Assembly: GCA_029562975.1 (NCBI GenBank)
Contig: JAKQTR010000041.1
Location: 372,001-436,000, forward strand
Direction: 5' to 3'
DNA length: 64,000 bases
Source of the DNA: Acidobacteriota bacterium
GTDB lineage: Bacteria; Acidobacteriota; Vicinamibacteria; Vicinamibacterales; JAKQTR01
The notes beneath the pieces were generated by a model. That model had not been told where the DNA came from and did no database searches. It was given only the letters and a program-made list of their open reading frames with translations. The position numbers and the translations under genes are program-made. Positions 8,099 through 16,914 of this stretch are shown one piece after another (positions within the stretch are counted from its first letter, which is position 1; each line of letters starts with the position of its first letter).

Positions 8099-8758
8099 GT
8101 GATTCAAACCTCTCATCTCTCGAAGATGTACGGCCGTGGCATCTATGCCCTCCGCGACGTCTCGCTCGTCGTCGAGAAGGGGGAGTTCGTGTTCCTGACC
8201 GGCCCGAGCGGCGCCGGCAAGTCCACGCTGCTGCGCCTGCTGCTGCGGCAGGAGATGCCGAGCGACGGCAAGGTCATCGTGGCCGGGCGCGACCTGGCCC
8301 GGCTGTCGCCGGGCCAGGCGCAGGCGTACCGCCGCAATCTGGGGTTCGTCTTTCAGGACTTCAAGCTGATTCCGACCAAGACCGTCCTGGAGAACGTCGC
8401 GCTGGTGCCCCGCGTGCTGGGTGCGACGTCGGTGCAGCAGCAGCGCCGGACCTATCAGGTCCTGAAGTGGCTGGGGCTGCAGCACCGCATGAACGCATAC
8501 CCGCTCGAGCTCTCGGGCGGCGAGCAGCAGCGCGTCGCCATCGCGCGGGCGCTGGTGAACGAGCCGGCGCTCGTGCTGGCCGACGAGCCCACCGGGAACC
8601 TCGACCCGGACCTCTCGCTGGAGATCATGGATCTCTTTCGCGACATCAACGCGCGCGGCACGACGGTGCTCGTCGCGACGCACGATCGGGAGCTGATGCG
8701 GCACGTGGGGCGGCGGGCGTTCAGCCTGGACCACGGCCGCCTCATGGAGTCGGCGTAG
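8099..8758 (+). CDS. ftsE: Cell-division ATP-binding protein FtsE
   Basis: ABC-type ATPase that works with FtsX at the septum to activate murein hydrolases. 219 residues. Walker A is GPSGAGKST, the Q-loop region VFQDFKLIP, the signature LSGGEQQR, Walker B ALVLADEPTGNLDP and the H-loop ATHDRE. The GTG at 8099 is the first start giving the typical N-terminus (VIQTSHLSKMYGRG). The frame continues upstream but without family-like sequence. ftsX follows after 6 nt, so the two are co-translated. Confidence 0.97.
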   Translation: MIQTSHLSKMYGRGIYALRDVSLVVEKGEFVFLTGPSGAGKSTLLRLLLRQEMPSDGKVIVAGRDLARLSPGQAQAYRRNLGFVFQDFKLIPTKTVLENVALVPRVLGATSVQQQRRTYQVLKWLGLQHRMNAYPLELSGGEQQRVAIARALVNEPALVLADEPTGNLDPDLSLEIMDLFRDINARGTTVLVATHDRELMRHVGRRAFSLDHGRLMESA

Positions 8759-8764
8759 GCGCGC

Positions 8765-9658
8765 ATGAGGCTGCACGCGATCCGGTACTGTCTCGAAGAG
8801 GCGCTGGCCAGCCTGTGGCGCCAGCGATGGTCGGCGGGGCTGTCGGTGCTCGCCATCGCCGCCGCGCTCCTCGTGCTCGGCGTGTTCCTGCTCGTCACCG
8901 TGAACCTGGACCGCGCCGTCGCGCGCTGGAGCGCCGCGGCCGAGTTCTCGGTCTACCTGCGGGACGACATCGCGCAGGACCAGCGCGCCGCCCTCAACGC
9001 CATGCTCGAGGGCCACCCTGCGGTGGCCTCGCGCGACTACGTGTCGAAGGCCGACGCCGCCCGCCGGTTCGCGCGCGACTTCCCCGATCTGGCGGAGGGC
9101 CTCGCCGAGCTGCCGCAAAACCCGCTGCCGGCGTCGATCGAGGTCCGCTTGCGGGCCGGTCGGACCGACTCGGCCACGGTCGACGCCCTGGCCCAGCAGC
9201 TCCGCGGCGCGGCGGGCGTTGCCGACGTCCGCTTCGATCGCCGCTGGCTCGAGCGCCTGGGCGGGATCGTCAAGGGGCTCGCGTGGGCGGGCTGGATGCT
9301 GGGCGCCGTGCTGCTCACGGCGGCGATCCTGACGGTGGCCACCGTCGTGCGGCTGGCCCTGCACGCGCGGCGCGACGAAGTGGACATCATGCAGCTGATG
9401 GGCGCGCCCATCGGGCTGCTGCGCGGGCCGCTGGTGGCGGAGGGCCTCCTCCAGGGCGGCGCGGGGGCGCTTGTCGCGCTCGCCGCGCTCTACGGGACGT
9501 ACGTGGCCGTGCGCGGTCGCCTGACCGAGGCCATCGGGCCGTCGCTGGATCCCGGGCTCGTCGGGTTCCTGCCGGGCGGCCTCGTCGTGCTCGTCCTTGT
9601 CGGCGGAATGGCCGTCGGATGCGCCGGCGGCTACGTGGCCGCCCGGCAGGTGCGTTGA
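8765..9658 (+). CDS. ftsX: Cell-division protein FtsX
   Basis: Membrane partner of FtsE in the divisome. 297 residues with four predicted transmembrane segments: one near residues 23-45, then three in the C-terminal half (about 170-195, 220-245 and 262-288). The periplasmic loop contains AEFSVYLRDDIAQDQ and FARDFPDLAEGLAELPQNPLPASIEV, typical for FtsX. The C-terminal permease part has MQLMGAPIGLLRGPLVAEGLLQG. The stop codon TGA is embedded in the TTGACA box of the promoter for the next gene. Confidence 0.96.
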   Translation: MRLHAIRYCLEEALASLWRQRWSAGLSVLAIAAALLVLGVFLLVTVNLDRAVARWSAAAEFSVYLRDDIAQDQRAALNAMLEGHPAVASRDYVSKADAARRFARDFPDLAEGLAELPQNPLPASIEVRLRAGRTDSATVDALAQQLRGAAGVADVRFDRRWLERLGGIVKGLAWAGWMLGAVLLTAAILTVATVVRLALHARRDEVDIMQLMGAPIGLLRGPLVAEGLLQGGAGALVALAALYGTYVAVRGRLTEAIGPSLDPGLVGFLPGGLVVLVLVGGMAVGCAGGYVAARQVR

Positions 9659-9683
9659 CAGTGGCCCGGGGCGGCACTAGACT
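9655..9683 (+). promoter_or_regulatory. Sigma70-type promoter TTGACA-N17-TAGACT
   Basis: A consensus -35 box at 9655-9660, a 17-nt spacer and TAGACT at 9678-9683. The -35 box contains the ftsX stop codon (TGA, 9656-9658). The predicted start near 9690 would give a 31-nt leader for the gene at 9721. Confidence 0.7.
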
Positions 9684-9720
9684 GAAACACGATACGCACG
9701 CACGCCGTCAGAGTGGTCTC

Positions 9721-10014
9721 ATGCCGAGCCCGATTGCCGGACCGCACTCCTCGCGCCCGTGCCCGCTCTCCACGATCGTGACCGATTTCTACCGGGAAGA
9801 GCTCCTCAAGCGCCAGGCGCAGCTGCGCCTGCAGCGGGAGTACTACTCGGAACTGGCCGTGGCGACTGCCGAAGCCGCGCTGGATCGCCTTCTCTCGCGC
9901 CTTGAGACGCTGTGCGCGCTGGATCATGCGGACCAGGTTGTGAGCCGTCTGCTGCGATGCATCGACGCCGTGGCGGGCCGCGCGGACGCCGCCGATCCCA
10001 AGAAGGTCCACTGA
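9721..10014 (+). CDS. Small helical protein of unknown function
   Basis: Not recognised. 97 residues, no signal peptide or transmembrane segment. The middle is rich in Arg, Leu, Glu and Gln (YREELLKRQAQLRLQREYYS and on to LSRLETLCALD) and probably forms an amphipathic helical pair or coiled coil; the C-terminus is polar. It has a strong promoter of its own and is probably co-transcribed with the glycerate kinase gene, whose likely CTG start overlaps its stop codon (CTGA). The codon use fits the neighbours. Confidence 0.65.
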   Translation: MPSPIAGPHSSRPCPLSTIVTDFYREELLKRQAQLRLQREYYSELAVATAEAALDRLLSRLETLCALDHADQVVSRLLRCIDAVAGRADAADPKKVH

Positions 10015-11333
10015 ACTCGACACTGGCCGCGCTCCGGGTCGATGCGCTGGCGGCGTGCCGCGTGGCCATTGCCGCCGTTGATGCCGGGGCGTGCGTTGCC
10101 CGCGCCATGGCGGAAGCCGCCCCGGCTATCGCCGCCGCGCCGGCATGGCGCCTGGTGGCCGCAGGCAAGGCGGCGGGTTCGATGACGGCAGCGTGCCTCG
10201 CCGCCGCGCCCCGCCTCCCAGTCCGCGCGATGGCCGTCGCGCCCGAATGGCCCGGGGGCGCACCGGACGCCGTCGAGGCGTTCGCCGGGGGCCACCCGGC
10301 GCCGAACAGCGGCAGCCTCGCCGCCGGCCAGCGGGCCCTCGCCATCGCGGCCGAGACCGGCGAAGACGACCTCCTGGTCGTCCTGCTCTCGGGCGGCGCG
10401 TCGGCCCTGATGGAGTCGCTCGCGGAGGGCGTCTCGCTCGCGGACCTGCGCGCGGTGACGACGCACCTGCTCCGCGCGGGCGCGGACATCACGGCGCTGA
10501 ACGCCGTGCGCAAGCACCTCTCGCGCGTGAAGGGCGGCCGCCTCGCCGCGGCGGCGCCGGGCCGGACGCTGGCGCTGGCCGTGTCGGATGTCGTCGGCGA
10601 CGACCTCTCCGTCATCGCCTCGGGGCCGACCGTGGGCGACCCGACGCGCTATCAGGACGCGGTCGACGTCATCATGCGCTTCGGCGGACCGGCCGCGGTG
10701 CCGGCCAGCGTCTGGCGGGCGCTCGCCTCCGGCGCGGCCGGCCTTCGGCCCGACACACCCAAGCCCGGATCGCCGGCGCTAGCCCGCGCGTGCACGCGCG
10801 TGATTGGATCGCAGGCCGAAGCCCTCGACGCGGCCTGCCGTGAAGGCCTGGCGCGCGGCTACGCGGTGCACCGGCACGGCCAGCCCGTCGTCGGCGAGGC
10901 GCGGGACGCCGCGTCCGAATGGGCGGCGCGCATCGCCGCCGTCGCGGCCGGGGGCGGCGGGCCTGCCGCCCTGCTCTCCAGCGGCGAGACCACGGTAACC
11001 GTAACGGGAGGAGGCCGCGGGGGACGGAACCAGGAACTCGCGCTCGCGCTGGCGCGGCCGCTTGCCGGCCTCGCCTGTCCTGCCGTCGCCGTCAGTCTCG
11101 GCACCGACGGCGTGGACGGGCCAACCGACGCGGCCGGCGCAATTGTCGACACCACGACAATCGCCCGGGCGTCGGCCGCCGGTCTCGCGGCCCCCGACGC
11201 GTACCTGAACGAGAATGACTCGTACGCGTTCTTCGATGCGCTCGGCGATCTCGTCCGGACCGGACCCACGGGCACGAACGTCGGCGACATTCAGATCGCG
11301 TTGCTGCTCTCCGGGGGACCCCGATGCGACTGA
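10011..11333 (+). CDS. MOFRL-family glycerate 2-kinase
   Basis: Phosphorylates D-glycerate to 2-phosphoglycerate. About 440 residues. Seen: VAAGKAAGSM near the N-terminus, GGHPAPNSGS, the glycine-rich LLSGGASALME, TALNAVRKHLSRVKGGRLA, SDVVGDDLSVIASGPT and the C-terminal MOFRL domain GGRNQELALALA with SLGTDGVDGPTDAAGA and GPTGTNVGDIQIALL. The start is uncertain. The conserved N-terminal helix begins before the first GTG (10062), and the ATG at 9957 would overlap the previous gene by 58 nt with an atypical Arg-rich peptide. A CTG at 10011, 4 nt after AGAAGG and in a CTGA overlap like the GTGA/ATGA overlaps elsewhere here, is preferred. Confidence 0.9.
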   Translation: MNSTLAALRVDALAACRVAIAAVDAGACVARAMAEAAPAIAAAPAWRLVAAGKAAGSMTAACLAAAPRLPVRAMAVAPEWPGGAPDAVEAFAGGHPAPNSGSLAAGQRALAIAAETGEDDLLVVLLSGGASALMESLAEGVSLADLRAVTTHLLRAGADITALNAVRKHLSRVKGGRLAAAAPGRTLALAVSDVVGDDLSVIASGPTVGDPTRYQDAVDVIMRFGGPAAVPASVWRALASGAAGLRPDTPKPGSPALARACTRVIGSQAEALDAACREGLARGYAVHRHGQPVVGEARDAASEWAARIAAVAAGGGGPAALLSSGETTVTVTGGGRGGRNQELALALARPLAGLACPAVAVSLGTDGVDGPTDAAGAIVDTTTIARASAAGLAAPDAYLNENDSYAFFDALGDLVRTGPTGTNVGDIQIALLLSGGPRCD

Positions 11334-11728
11334 CGCTCAAGGCCTTCGCCGTCCTGACTGCGGCGCTGCTGCTCGCGCTCCTCGGCGGCTGGATGTGGGG
11401 ATCGGCGGGCGCTTCGCGCTCGCGCGAGGCCCTCGCGAATGCCGGGGCCGGCCTGCACATGGCGAACGCCAGGGCCCGGCTGCTCGAGGCGCGGGTGGAT
11501 CTGTTCGAGGTGAACTTCGGCCGCGCCTCGCTGAGCCTGGAGGACGCGCGCGCCGAGTTGACGGCGGCCGCGCAGGCCCTCGATCGGCAGGGGCGCCGCC
11601 AGGACGCCGACGCGATCCGGGCCGCGCTCGCCGTGGCGGAGGAGGCGCAGCGCCTCGCGGGACGCCTCGATCAGACCGCCAACGCGCGCGCCGCGGAGGC
11701 CATCGGCCTGCTGCCCAAGGCGCCGTGA
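11324..11728 (+). CDS. Small membrane-anchored helical protein, unknown function
   Basis: Not recognised. 134 residues with one N-terminal membrane anchor (about residues 6-28, KAFAVLTAALLLALLGGWMWG), then roughly 100 residues of Ala/Leu/Arg/Glu-rich helix, likely a coiled coil outside the cytoplasm. It overlaps the glycerate kinase 3' end by 10 nt and is followed by RNase R through a GTGA overlap, so it belongs to the same operon. No cysteine pair or catalytic motif is visible. Confidence 0.7.
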   Translation: MRLTLKAFAVLTAALLLALLGGWMWGSAGASRSREALANAGAGLHMANARARLLEARVDLFEVNFGRASLSLEDARAELTAAAQALDRQGRRQDADAIRAALAVAEEAQRLAGRLDQTANARAAEAIGLLPKAP

Positions 11729-13968
11729 CGCGCGACGAGCTCCTCGAGTCGCTCCACGGCGTCCTCGTGCGGCCCGCCTCGGCGCGGGAGGTGCTGCAGA
11801 GGCTCGGGGTCCCCCGCGAATCCCGGGCCGCCGTCCGCCGCCTGCTCCGCACGCTCGCGCTCGACGGGACGCTCGCCCTGGTCCGCGGGCGCCGTTACGC
11901 GCTGCCCGGCGCGTCGGACGTGATCGTCGGCGTGCTCGGCATGCACCCCGACGGGCACGGGTTCGTGGCGCCGGAAGGCGGCGGGCCCGGCGACATCTAC
12001 GTTTCGCGCGAGCACGTGAAGGGGGCGATGCACGGCGACCGCGTCGTGGTGCGCCGCGTCCGCGCCAGCCGCGGCGGCAGCGTCGAGGGGCGCGTGCTGC
12101 GCATCGTCGGGCGCGGGCACACCCGCGTGGTGGGGGAGTTCGCGGCGTCGCGCGGCGCACGCGCCGAGGTGGTGCCGTGGGACCCCCGGTGGAGGCAGCC
12201 CATCGCCGTGCCGCCGGGCGAGTCGCTGGGCGCCGCCGCCGGCGACATGGTGGAGGCCGAGATCACGGCGTGGCCGACCGCCACCCGGGGTCCGATCGGC
12301 CGCGTCATCGATGTGCTCGGCCCGCCGGACGCGCCCGGGGTGGATGCCCGGGTGGTGCTGCGGGCTCATGGGATTCCCGACGCGCACGCCCCGGCGGCGG
12401 AGGACGAGGCCCGGCGGATGGGCGCGTCGGTGCGGCCCGAGGACCTCGAGGGCCGCACCGACTTCCGCGCCGACATGGTCGTCACGATCGACCGGGACGA
12501 CGCGCGCGATTTCGATGACGCCGTGTCGGTGGAATCCGCCGGGCCCGGCGTCTTCCGCCTCGCCGTGCACATCGCCGACGTCGCGCACTACGTGCGGGAG
12601 GGCACGGCGCTGGACGAGGGCGCGCGCGCGCGCGGGACGTCGGTCTACTTCCCGGACCGCGCCATCCACATGTTCCCCGAGGCGCTGGCGACGGGCATCT
12701 GCAGCCTGGTCGAGGGGGCCGATCGCCTGGTCCAGTCGTGCGTCATGGACGTCGACGAGCGCGGGAACGTGCGGCGCGCCGAGTTCCACGACGGGGTCAT
12801 TCGCAGCCTCGCCTCCCTCACCTACACGGAAGTGGACGCCATCCTGGCGCAGCGTGATCCAATGGCCGTCGCGCGGCGCGGGCCGCTCGTGCCGGCGCTC
12901 GAGCGGATGCGGGCTCTGTACGAGGTGCTGCGCGAGCGCCGCCGCCAGCGGGGGTCGATCGACTTCGATCTCCCCGAACCTGCGGTCGTCCTGGGCGACG
13001 ACGGGCGCGTGGCCGCGATCACCGCCGCCGACCGGACCGTGGCGCACCGCCTGATCGAGGAGTTCATGGTGCTCGCCAACGAGGCCGCGGCGCGCGAACT
13101 CGAGCGGCGCGGCTCGCCCGCGCTCTACCGCGTCCACGAGGCGCCGGATCCGGCGAAAGTGGAGGCCTTCGAAGCCTTCGTGGCCCCGCTCGGCCACCGC
13201 CTTGGCGTGCGAGGCCGCGCGCCGCGCCCGGAGGACTTCCGGATGCTCCTTGACCGCGTCGCCGGGAGCGCCGTCGAGCGGCCCGTCGCCGCCCTCGTGC
13301 TGCGCACGATGCAGCAGGCCAGGTACCATCCGGCCAACCTGGGCCACTTCGGCCTGGCATGCGAGGCCTACACGCACTTCACCGCGCCGATCCGCCGCTA
13401 TCCTGACCTCGTCGTGCACCGGCTGCTGCGGGAGTCGCGGCGCGGGCCGCTGACGGAGGCGCGAGCCGCCGCTCTGAGCGCCGAGCTGCCCGGCATCGCC
13501 CGGGACTCGTCCGCGCGAGAGCGGCGGGCGAACGAGGCCGAGCGGGACCTCGTGCGGTGGATGCAGGTCCGCTTCATGGCGGACAAGGTCGGCATGGAGT
13601 TCGACGGGCACGTGACCGGCGTCTCCCCCTTCGGGCTCTTCGTCGAGATCGTCGAGCCGTTTGTCGAGGGGCTGGTGCACGTGTCCACGATGGCGGCCGA
13701 CGACTACCGCTTCGTCGAGTCCGCCCATGCCTGGCACGGCGTGAAGAGGCGGCGGGTCTATCGCCTGGGCGACCGGCTCAACGTGCGGGTGCTGAGGGTG
13801 GACGTGGATCGCCGGCTCGTAGACCTCGGCCTCGTCGACGAGCTCGACGCGCCGCCGGTCGCGCGCGGAGCGCGGGCCGGGGCCGGCTCCCGAGCTCGAC
13901 GAGGCTCGGATCGCCGCAGCCGCACGCCCCGACAGCCGGACCGCCGCCGGCTCGGCCGCCGGAGGTGA
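11725..13968 (+). CDS. rnr: Ribonuclease R
   Basis: Processive 3'-5' exoribonuclease that degrades structured RNA. 747 residues from a GTG start that overlaps the previous stop (GTGA). Domain order is normal: an N-terminal winged-helix part, cold-shock/OB domains (VIVGVLGMHPDGHGFVAPEGG), the RNB catalytic domain with the metal-binding segment TIDRDDARDFDDAV, and a C-terminal S1 domain (FDGHVTGVSPFGLFVEIVEPFVEGLVHVS). A short basic tail follows (ARRGSDRRSRTPRQPDRRR). selB begins 4 nt after the stop codon. Confidence 0.97.
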   Translation: MTRDELLESLHGVLVRPASAREVLQRLGVPRESRAAVRRLLRTLALDGTLALVRGRRYALPGASDVIVGVLGMHPDGHGFVAPEGGGPGDIYVSREHVKGAMHGDRVVVRRVRASRGGSVEGRVLRIVGRGHTRVVGEFAASRGARAEVVPWDPRWRQPIAVPPGESLGAAAGDMVEAEITAWPTATRGPIGRVIDVLGPPDAPGVDARVVLRAHGIPDAHAPAAEDEARRMGASVRPEDLEGRTDFRADMVVTIDRDDARDFDDAVSVESAGPGVFRLAVHIADVAHYVREGTALDEGARARGTSVYFPDRAIHMFPEALATGICSLVEGADRLVQSCVMDVDERGNVRRAEFHDGVIRSLASLTYTEVDAILAQRDPMAVARRGPLVPALERMRALYEVLRERRRQRGSIDFDLPEPAVVLGDDGRVAAITAADRTVAHRLIEEFMVLANEAAARELERRGSPALYRVHEAPDPAKVEAFEAFVAPLGHRLGVRGRAPRPEDFRMLLDRVAGSAVERPVAALVLRTMQQARYHPANLGHFGLACEAYTHFTAPIRRYPDLVVHRLLRESRRGPLTEARAAALSAELPGIARDSSARERRANEAERDLVRWMQVRFMADKVGMEFDGHVTGVSPFGLFVEIVEPFVEGLVHVSTMAADDYRFVESAHAWHGVKRRRVYRLGDRLNVRVLRVDVDRRLVDLGLVDELDAPPVARGARAGAGSRARRGSDRRSRTPRQPDRRRLGRRR

Positions 13969-13972
13969 CGGG

Positions 13973-15925
13973 ATGAGGCACATCGTTGTCGGCACGGCCG
14001 GCCACATCGATCACGGCAAGAGCAGCCTCGTGAAGGCGCTGACCGGGACCGATCCCGACCGCCTCAAGGAAGAGAAGGCGAGGGGCATCACGACCGATCT
14101 CGGCTTCGCACACTGGGACGGGCCGGACGTGAGCATCTCGTTCGTGGACGCGCCCGGACACGAGCGCTTCGTGAAGAACATGCTCGCCGGGGCGGGCGGG
14201 ATCGACGCCGTGCTGCTGGTGGTGGCGGCCGACGAGTCGGTCATGCCGCAGACGCGGGAGCACTTCGAGATCTGCCGCCTGCTGCGCGTGCCGGCGGGCG
14301 TGGTGGCGCTGACGAAGGCCGACGCGGCGGACGCCGAGATGATCGCGCTCGTGAGAGCCGAGGTCGAGGAGCTGGTGCGGGGATCGTTCCTCGACGGCGC
14401 GCCCGTCGTGCCGGTCTCGGCCCGGTCCGGCGCCGGCCTCGGCGCACTCCGGGGCCATCTGGCCGCCCTCGCCGATGCTGCCGCCGAGCGGCCGGCCGAC
14501 GGGCCTGCGCGCCTGCCCATCGACCGCGTCTTCACCATGAAGGGCTTCGGCACCGTTGTCACGGGCACGCTGGCGTCGGGCACGCTGGCGGTGGAGGCGT
14601 CGGCAGCCGTGCTTCCGGGCGGGCGCGTTGTGAAGATCCGCGGCCTGCAGGTGCACGGCGGGCGGACGGCGCAGAGCGTTGCCGGCCAGCGGGTCGCGGC
14701 GAATCTCGGCGGCATCGAGACGGCGGATCTCGCGCGCGGCCAGGCGCTGGTGTCGCCCGGAGGGTTCGACGCCACGCGCGCGATTGACGCCCGCATCGAA
14801 GTGCTCCGCGGCGCGCGCCCGCTGAAGCACGGAGCCCGCGTGAGGGTGCATCACGGCACCGCGGAGGCCATCGGGCGCGTGGCGCTGTCCTCGGTGCTCG
14901 CCCAAGACGGCCGGGAGGCCGGGCAGGTGATGGGCGAGATCCCCCCCGGCCGCTCGGCTTACGTGCGGCTGCGGCTCGAGGCGCCGATTGTCGCGACGCG
15001 GGGAGACCGCATGGTCATCCGGGCCTACTCGCCGCCGGTCACCGTCGGCGGCGGCGTCGTGCTCGACCCGGCTCCGCCGAAGGGCGGCATCCGGACTGCG
15101 GCCGGGCGCGCCCGCTACGTTGCGCTCGATCCCGGGGATGAGGGGGTGATTGCGGACTCGGCCGCGCGGGCCGTGCTGCGCTTCGCCGACGAGGCCGGCG
15201 CCGCGGGCGTGCCGGTGGCCGCGCTGGCGAGCCGCGCCGGCCTGCTCCGCCGGGACGATCGCCGGCCCATCGACGACTTGCTGCGCACGGGCCGGCTCGT
15301 CCAGGTGGGACCGGCGCTGGTCGGCTCGACGCACCTGGCCCGGCTCGCCGAGGAGATCCTCGAGCTTGCAGGGCGCTACCACCGAGAGCATCCGCTCGAG
15401 GAGGGGATGCCGCGCGAAGAGGCGCGCGAGCGCGTCTGCGGGCGCGCCGCCGCCGGCGTCTTCGAGCGGGCCCTCGAGGGGCTCGTGCAGACCGGGCGCA
15501 TCGCGGTCACCGATCGCATCGCGCTCACAACGCACCGCGTCGAGGCGGGAAGCGCCGAGGCCGCGGCCCGCGATGCCATCGAGGCCCGCTTCCGCGAGGC
15601 GGGGCTCCGGCCGCCAGACCAGGCTGCGCTGGCGGCCGAACTGGGCCGGCCTCCCTCGGCGGTGGCCGCCGTCGTGGCCCTGCTCGTCCGGCAGCGCGTG
15701 CTGACGAGGGTCGACACCCTCGTGTTCCACGAGACCGCGCTTGCCAGGCTGAAAGAGGACCTGCGAGGGTTGAAGGCGGGCTCGGCAGGCGCTGCCGTCC
15801 CAATCGACGTTGCGGCCTTCAAGGCGCGTTATGGCCTCACGCGGAAGTACGCGATTCCCTTGCTCGAGTACCTCGATCGAGAGCGCGTGACGCGGCGGAC
15901 GGGTGAAGGCCGCGTCCTGACTTGA
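13973..15925 (+). CDS. selB: Selenocysteine-specific elongation factor SelB
   Basis: GTPase that delivers selenocysteyl-tRNA(Sec) to recoded UGA codons. 650 residues. G1 is [10 protein letters not shown]2 [11 protein letters not shown]3 DAPGHERF and G4 TKAD. EF-Tu-like domains 2 and 3 follow ([18 protein letters not shown]), then a C-terminal series of winged helices that bind SECIS RNA, ending [21 protein letters not shown]. The Shine-Dalgarno GGAGGTGA at 13961-13968 is a perfect anti-SD match with short spacing. It shows that the organism decodes selenocysteine; selA, selC and selD are not here. Confidence 0.96.
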   Translation: MRHIVVGTAGHIDHGKSSLVKALTGTDPDRLKEEKARGITTDLGFAHWDGPDVSISFVDAPGHERFVKNMLAGAGGIDAVLLVVAADESVMPQTREHFEICRLLRVPAGVVALTKADAADAEMIALVRAEVEELVRGSFLDGAPVVPVSARSGAGLGALRGHLAALADAAAERPADGPARLPIDRVFTMKGFGTVVTGTLASGTLAVEASAAVLPGGRVVKIRGLQVHGGRTAQSVAGQRVAANLGGIETADLARGQALVSPGGFDATRAIDARIEVLRGARPLKHGARVRVHHGTAEAIGRVALSSVLAQDGREAGQVMGEIPPGRSAYVRLRLEAPIVATRGDRMVIRAYSPPVTVGGGVVLDPAPPKGGIRTAAGRARYVALDPGDEGVIADSAARAVLRFADEAGAAGVPVAALASRAGLLRRDDRRPIDDLLRTGRLVQVGPALVGSTHLARLAEEILELAGRYHREHPLEEGMPREEARERVCGRAAAGVFERALEGLVQTGRIAVTDRIALTTHRVEAGSAEAAARDAIEARFREAGLRPPDQAALAAELGRPPSAVAAVVALLVRQRVLTRVDTLVFHETALARLKEDLRGLKAGSAGAAVPIDVAAFKARYGLTRKYAIPLLEYLDRERVTRRTGEGRVLT

Positions 15926-15949
15926 GGTGGGAAGCGGGCCGTCGCCCGG

Positions 15950-16102
15950 TCAGTCGCGTTTCTCGCGGCCTTCGGCCGTGGCGTCCCTGAAGTTCCGGAT
16001 CGCCTTGCCGATGCCCCGGCCCAGGTCCGGGAGGCGGTTCGCCCCGAAGACCAGGATGATGATGGCCAGGATGACGAGCAGTTCGGGCAGCCCAAGATTC
16101 AT
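15950..16102 (-). CDS. tatA: Sec-independent translocase protein TatA (short form)
   Basis: Pore-forming subunit of the twin-arginine translocase. Only 50 residues: an N-terminal membrane helix ([16 protein letters not shown]), the conserved hinge [20 protein letters not shown] and a short charged tail. This is near the lower length limit for TatA (usually 60-90), but no hallmark is lost. tatB and tatC are absent from the window. The promoter element TACAAT ends 7 nt before the ATG, so the mRNA may be leaderless. A longer upstream reading has no family similarity. Confidence 0.85.
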   Translation of the reverse strand: MNLGLPELLVILAIIILVFGANRLPDLGRGIGKAIRNFRDATAEGREKRD

Positions 16103-16109
16103 ACTGGGA

Positions 16110-16138
16110 ATTGTAGCACTTCCCCAGGGAGCCGTCAG
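16110..16138 (-). promoter_or_regulatory. Promoter CTGACG-N17-TACAAT of tatA
   Basis: Minus strand: CTGACG (16138-16133), a 17-nt spacer and TACAAT (16115-16110). The predicted start coincides within a base or two with the A of the tatA ATG at 16102. Confidence 0.5.
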
Positions 16139-16224
16139 GCGCACTTGAAGCGGCTGCTGTTCGAGCTTAGAGTAGGAAAACGGCTGCGGGCCGGTTCGCC
16201 GTGCAGGCGGCTGCCCGGGTCGAG

Positions 16225-16246
16225 CGCCCCGTGATGTGACGGGGCG
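16225..16246 (+). repeat. Perfect 8-bp hairpin in the leader of the YflT-like gene
   Basis: CGCCCCGT, loop GATGTG, ACGGGGCG, ending 18 nt before the ATG at 16265. There is no T-tract. It may be a translational or mRNA-stability element rather than a terminator. Confidence 0.4.
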
Positions 16247-16264
16247 ATCTGCGGGGAGTGCAGG

Positions 16265-16723
16265 ATGCCTCAGAGCGAACCGGTGCTGTTCACCGTGGGC
16301 GTGTTCCAGGATCTGGCATGGGCGGAACGCGGGATCGAGGCGCTGAAGAAGCAGGGCTTCGGCGCCGGCGCGCTGACCGTGGCCGGCAAGCTGACGCCGG
16401 AGCTGGTTGCAGCGATCGAGCGCGCGGTCGGCGGGGTGCCCGGCAGGTGGGAACTGCCCGGCATCGGTCCGGTGGTCGCGCACGGCTCGCTCTTCGCGGT
16501 GCTCGACGGTCCGGCGAAAGACCTCGGCCGGACGGGCCTGGCCGCCGCTATGCGGCGGGCCGGCTTCCAGCCCCACGACGGCCTGATCTACGAAACGCTC
16601 GTGGAGAGGGGCGGCGTGCTGGTCGCGGTTGAGGACGCGCCTCGCGCCACTGACGCTCTGTCCGTGCTTCTGTCTTACGGCGCCGGGAACTCCGCCATCG
16701 GCGCGTGGCAGAAGCGCCTCTAG
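16265..16723 (+). CDS. YflT-like (general stress 17M-type) protein
   Basis: 152-residue soluble protein. The N-terminal [27 protein letters not shown] resembles the YflT/general-stress 17M domain, a ferredoxin-like fold in which a strand is followed by a helix that starts with paired acidic residues. The central part holds Gly/Ala-rich loops ([24 protein letters not shown]). The C-terminus ([25 protein letters not shown]) repeats a strand-helix pattern and may be a second degenerate copy. Biochemical role unknown. It appears monocistronic, with a hairpin in the leader and another after the stop. Family call by appearance only. Confidence 0.6.
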   Translation: MPQSEPVLFTVGVFQDLAWAERGIEALKKQGFGAGALTVAGKLTPELVAAIERAVGGVPGRWELPGIGPVVAHGSLFAVLDGPAKDLGRTGLAAAMRRAGFQPHDGLIYETLVERGGVLVAVEDAPRATDALSVLLSYGAGNSAIGAWQKRL

Positions 16724-16751
16724 CGCTGCTCTCGGACCGCTCGTCCATGTC

Positions 16752-16773
16752 GCCAGCGGATGACACCGCTGGC
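16752..16773 (+). terminator. Hairpin downstream of the YflT-like gene
   Basis: GCCAGCGG, loop ATGACA, CCGCTGGC: a perfect 8-bp stem 29 nt after the stop at 16723. No clear T-tract follows, so terminator function is a guess. Confidence 0.4.
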
Positions 16774-16846
16774 AGCTTCGACAGGACATCCTCGCGCGGC
16801 CCTCGTCGAACAAGCGACGCGCCTGGGGATCCGGCAGGCGCGTTCC

Positions 16847-16861
16847 GGCACCGCTCTTGCA
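16847..16861 (+). promoter_or_regulatory. Sigma54-like promoter before the TonB-like gene
   Basis: GGCAC-N5-TTGCA places GG (16847-16848) and GC (16859-16860) at the -24/-12 spacing. A competing sigma70 reading, TTGCGG (16863-16868)-N17-GACAAT (16886-16891), lies just downstream. Either would give a short leader to the gene at 16915. Confidence 0.4.
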
Positions 16862-16914
16862 CTTGCGGTTGGCGGTTCGACGCGCGACAATTGGACGAAG
16901 CGAGTTCCGTGCCG

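Noticed and set aside
11671-15730. Long minus-strand open frames opposite rnr and selB
   Set aside because: They are His/Arg/Val-rich shadow frames caused by GC-rich third positions, with no family motifs, and lie opposite well-supported genes.
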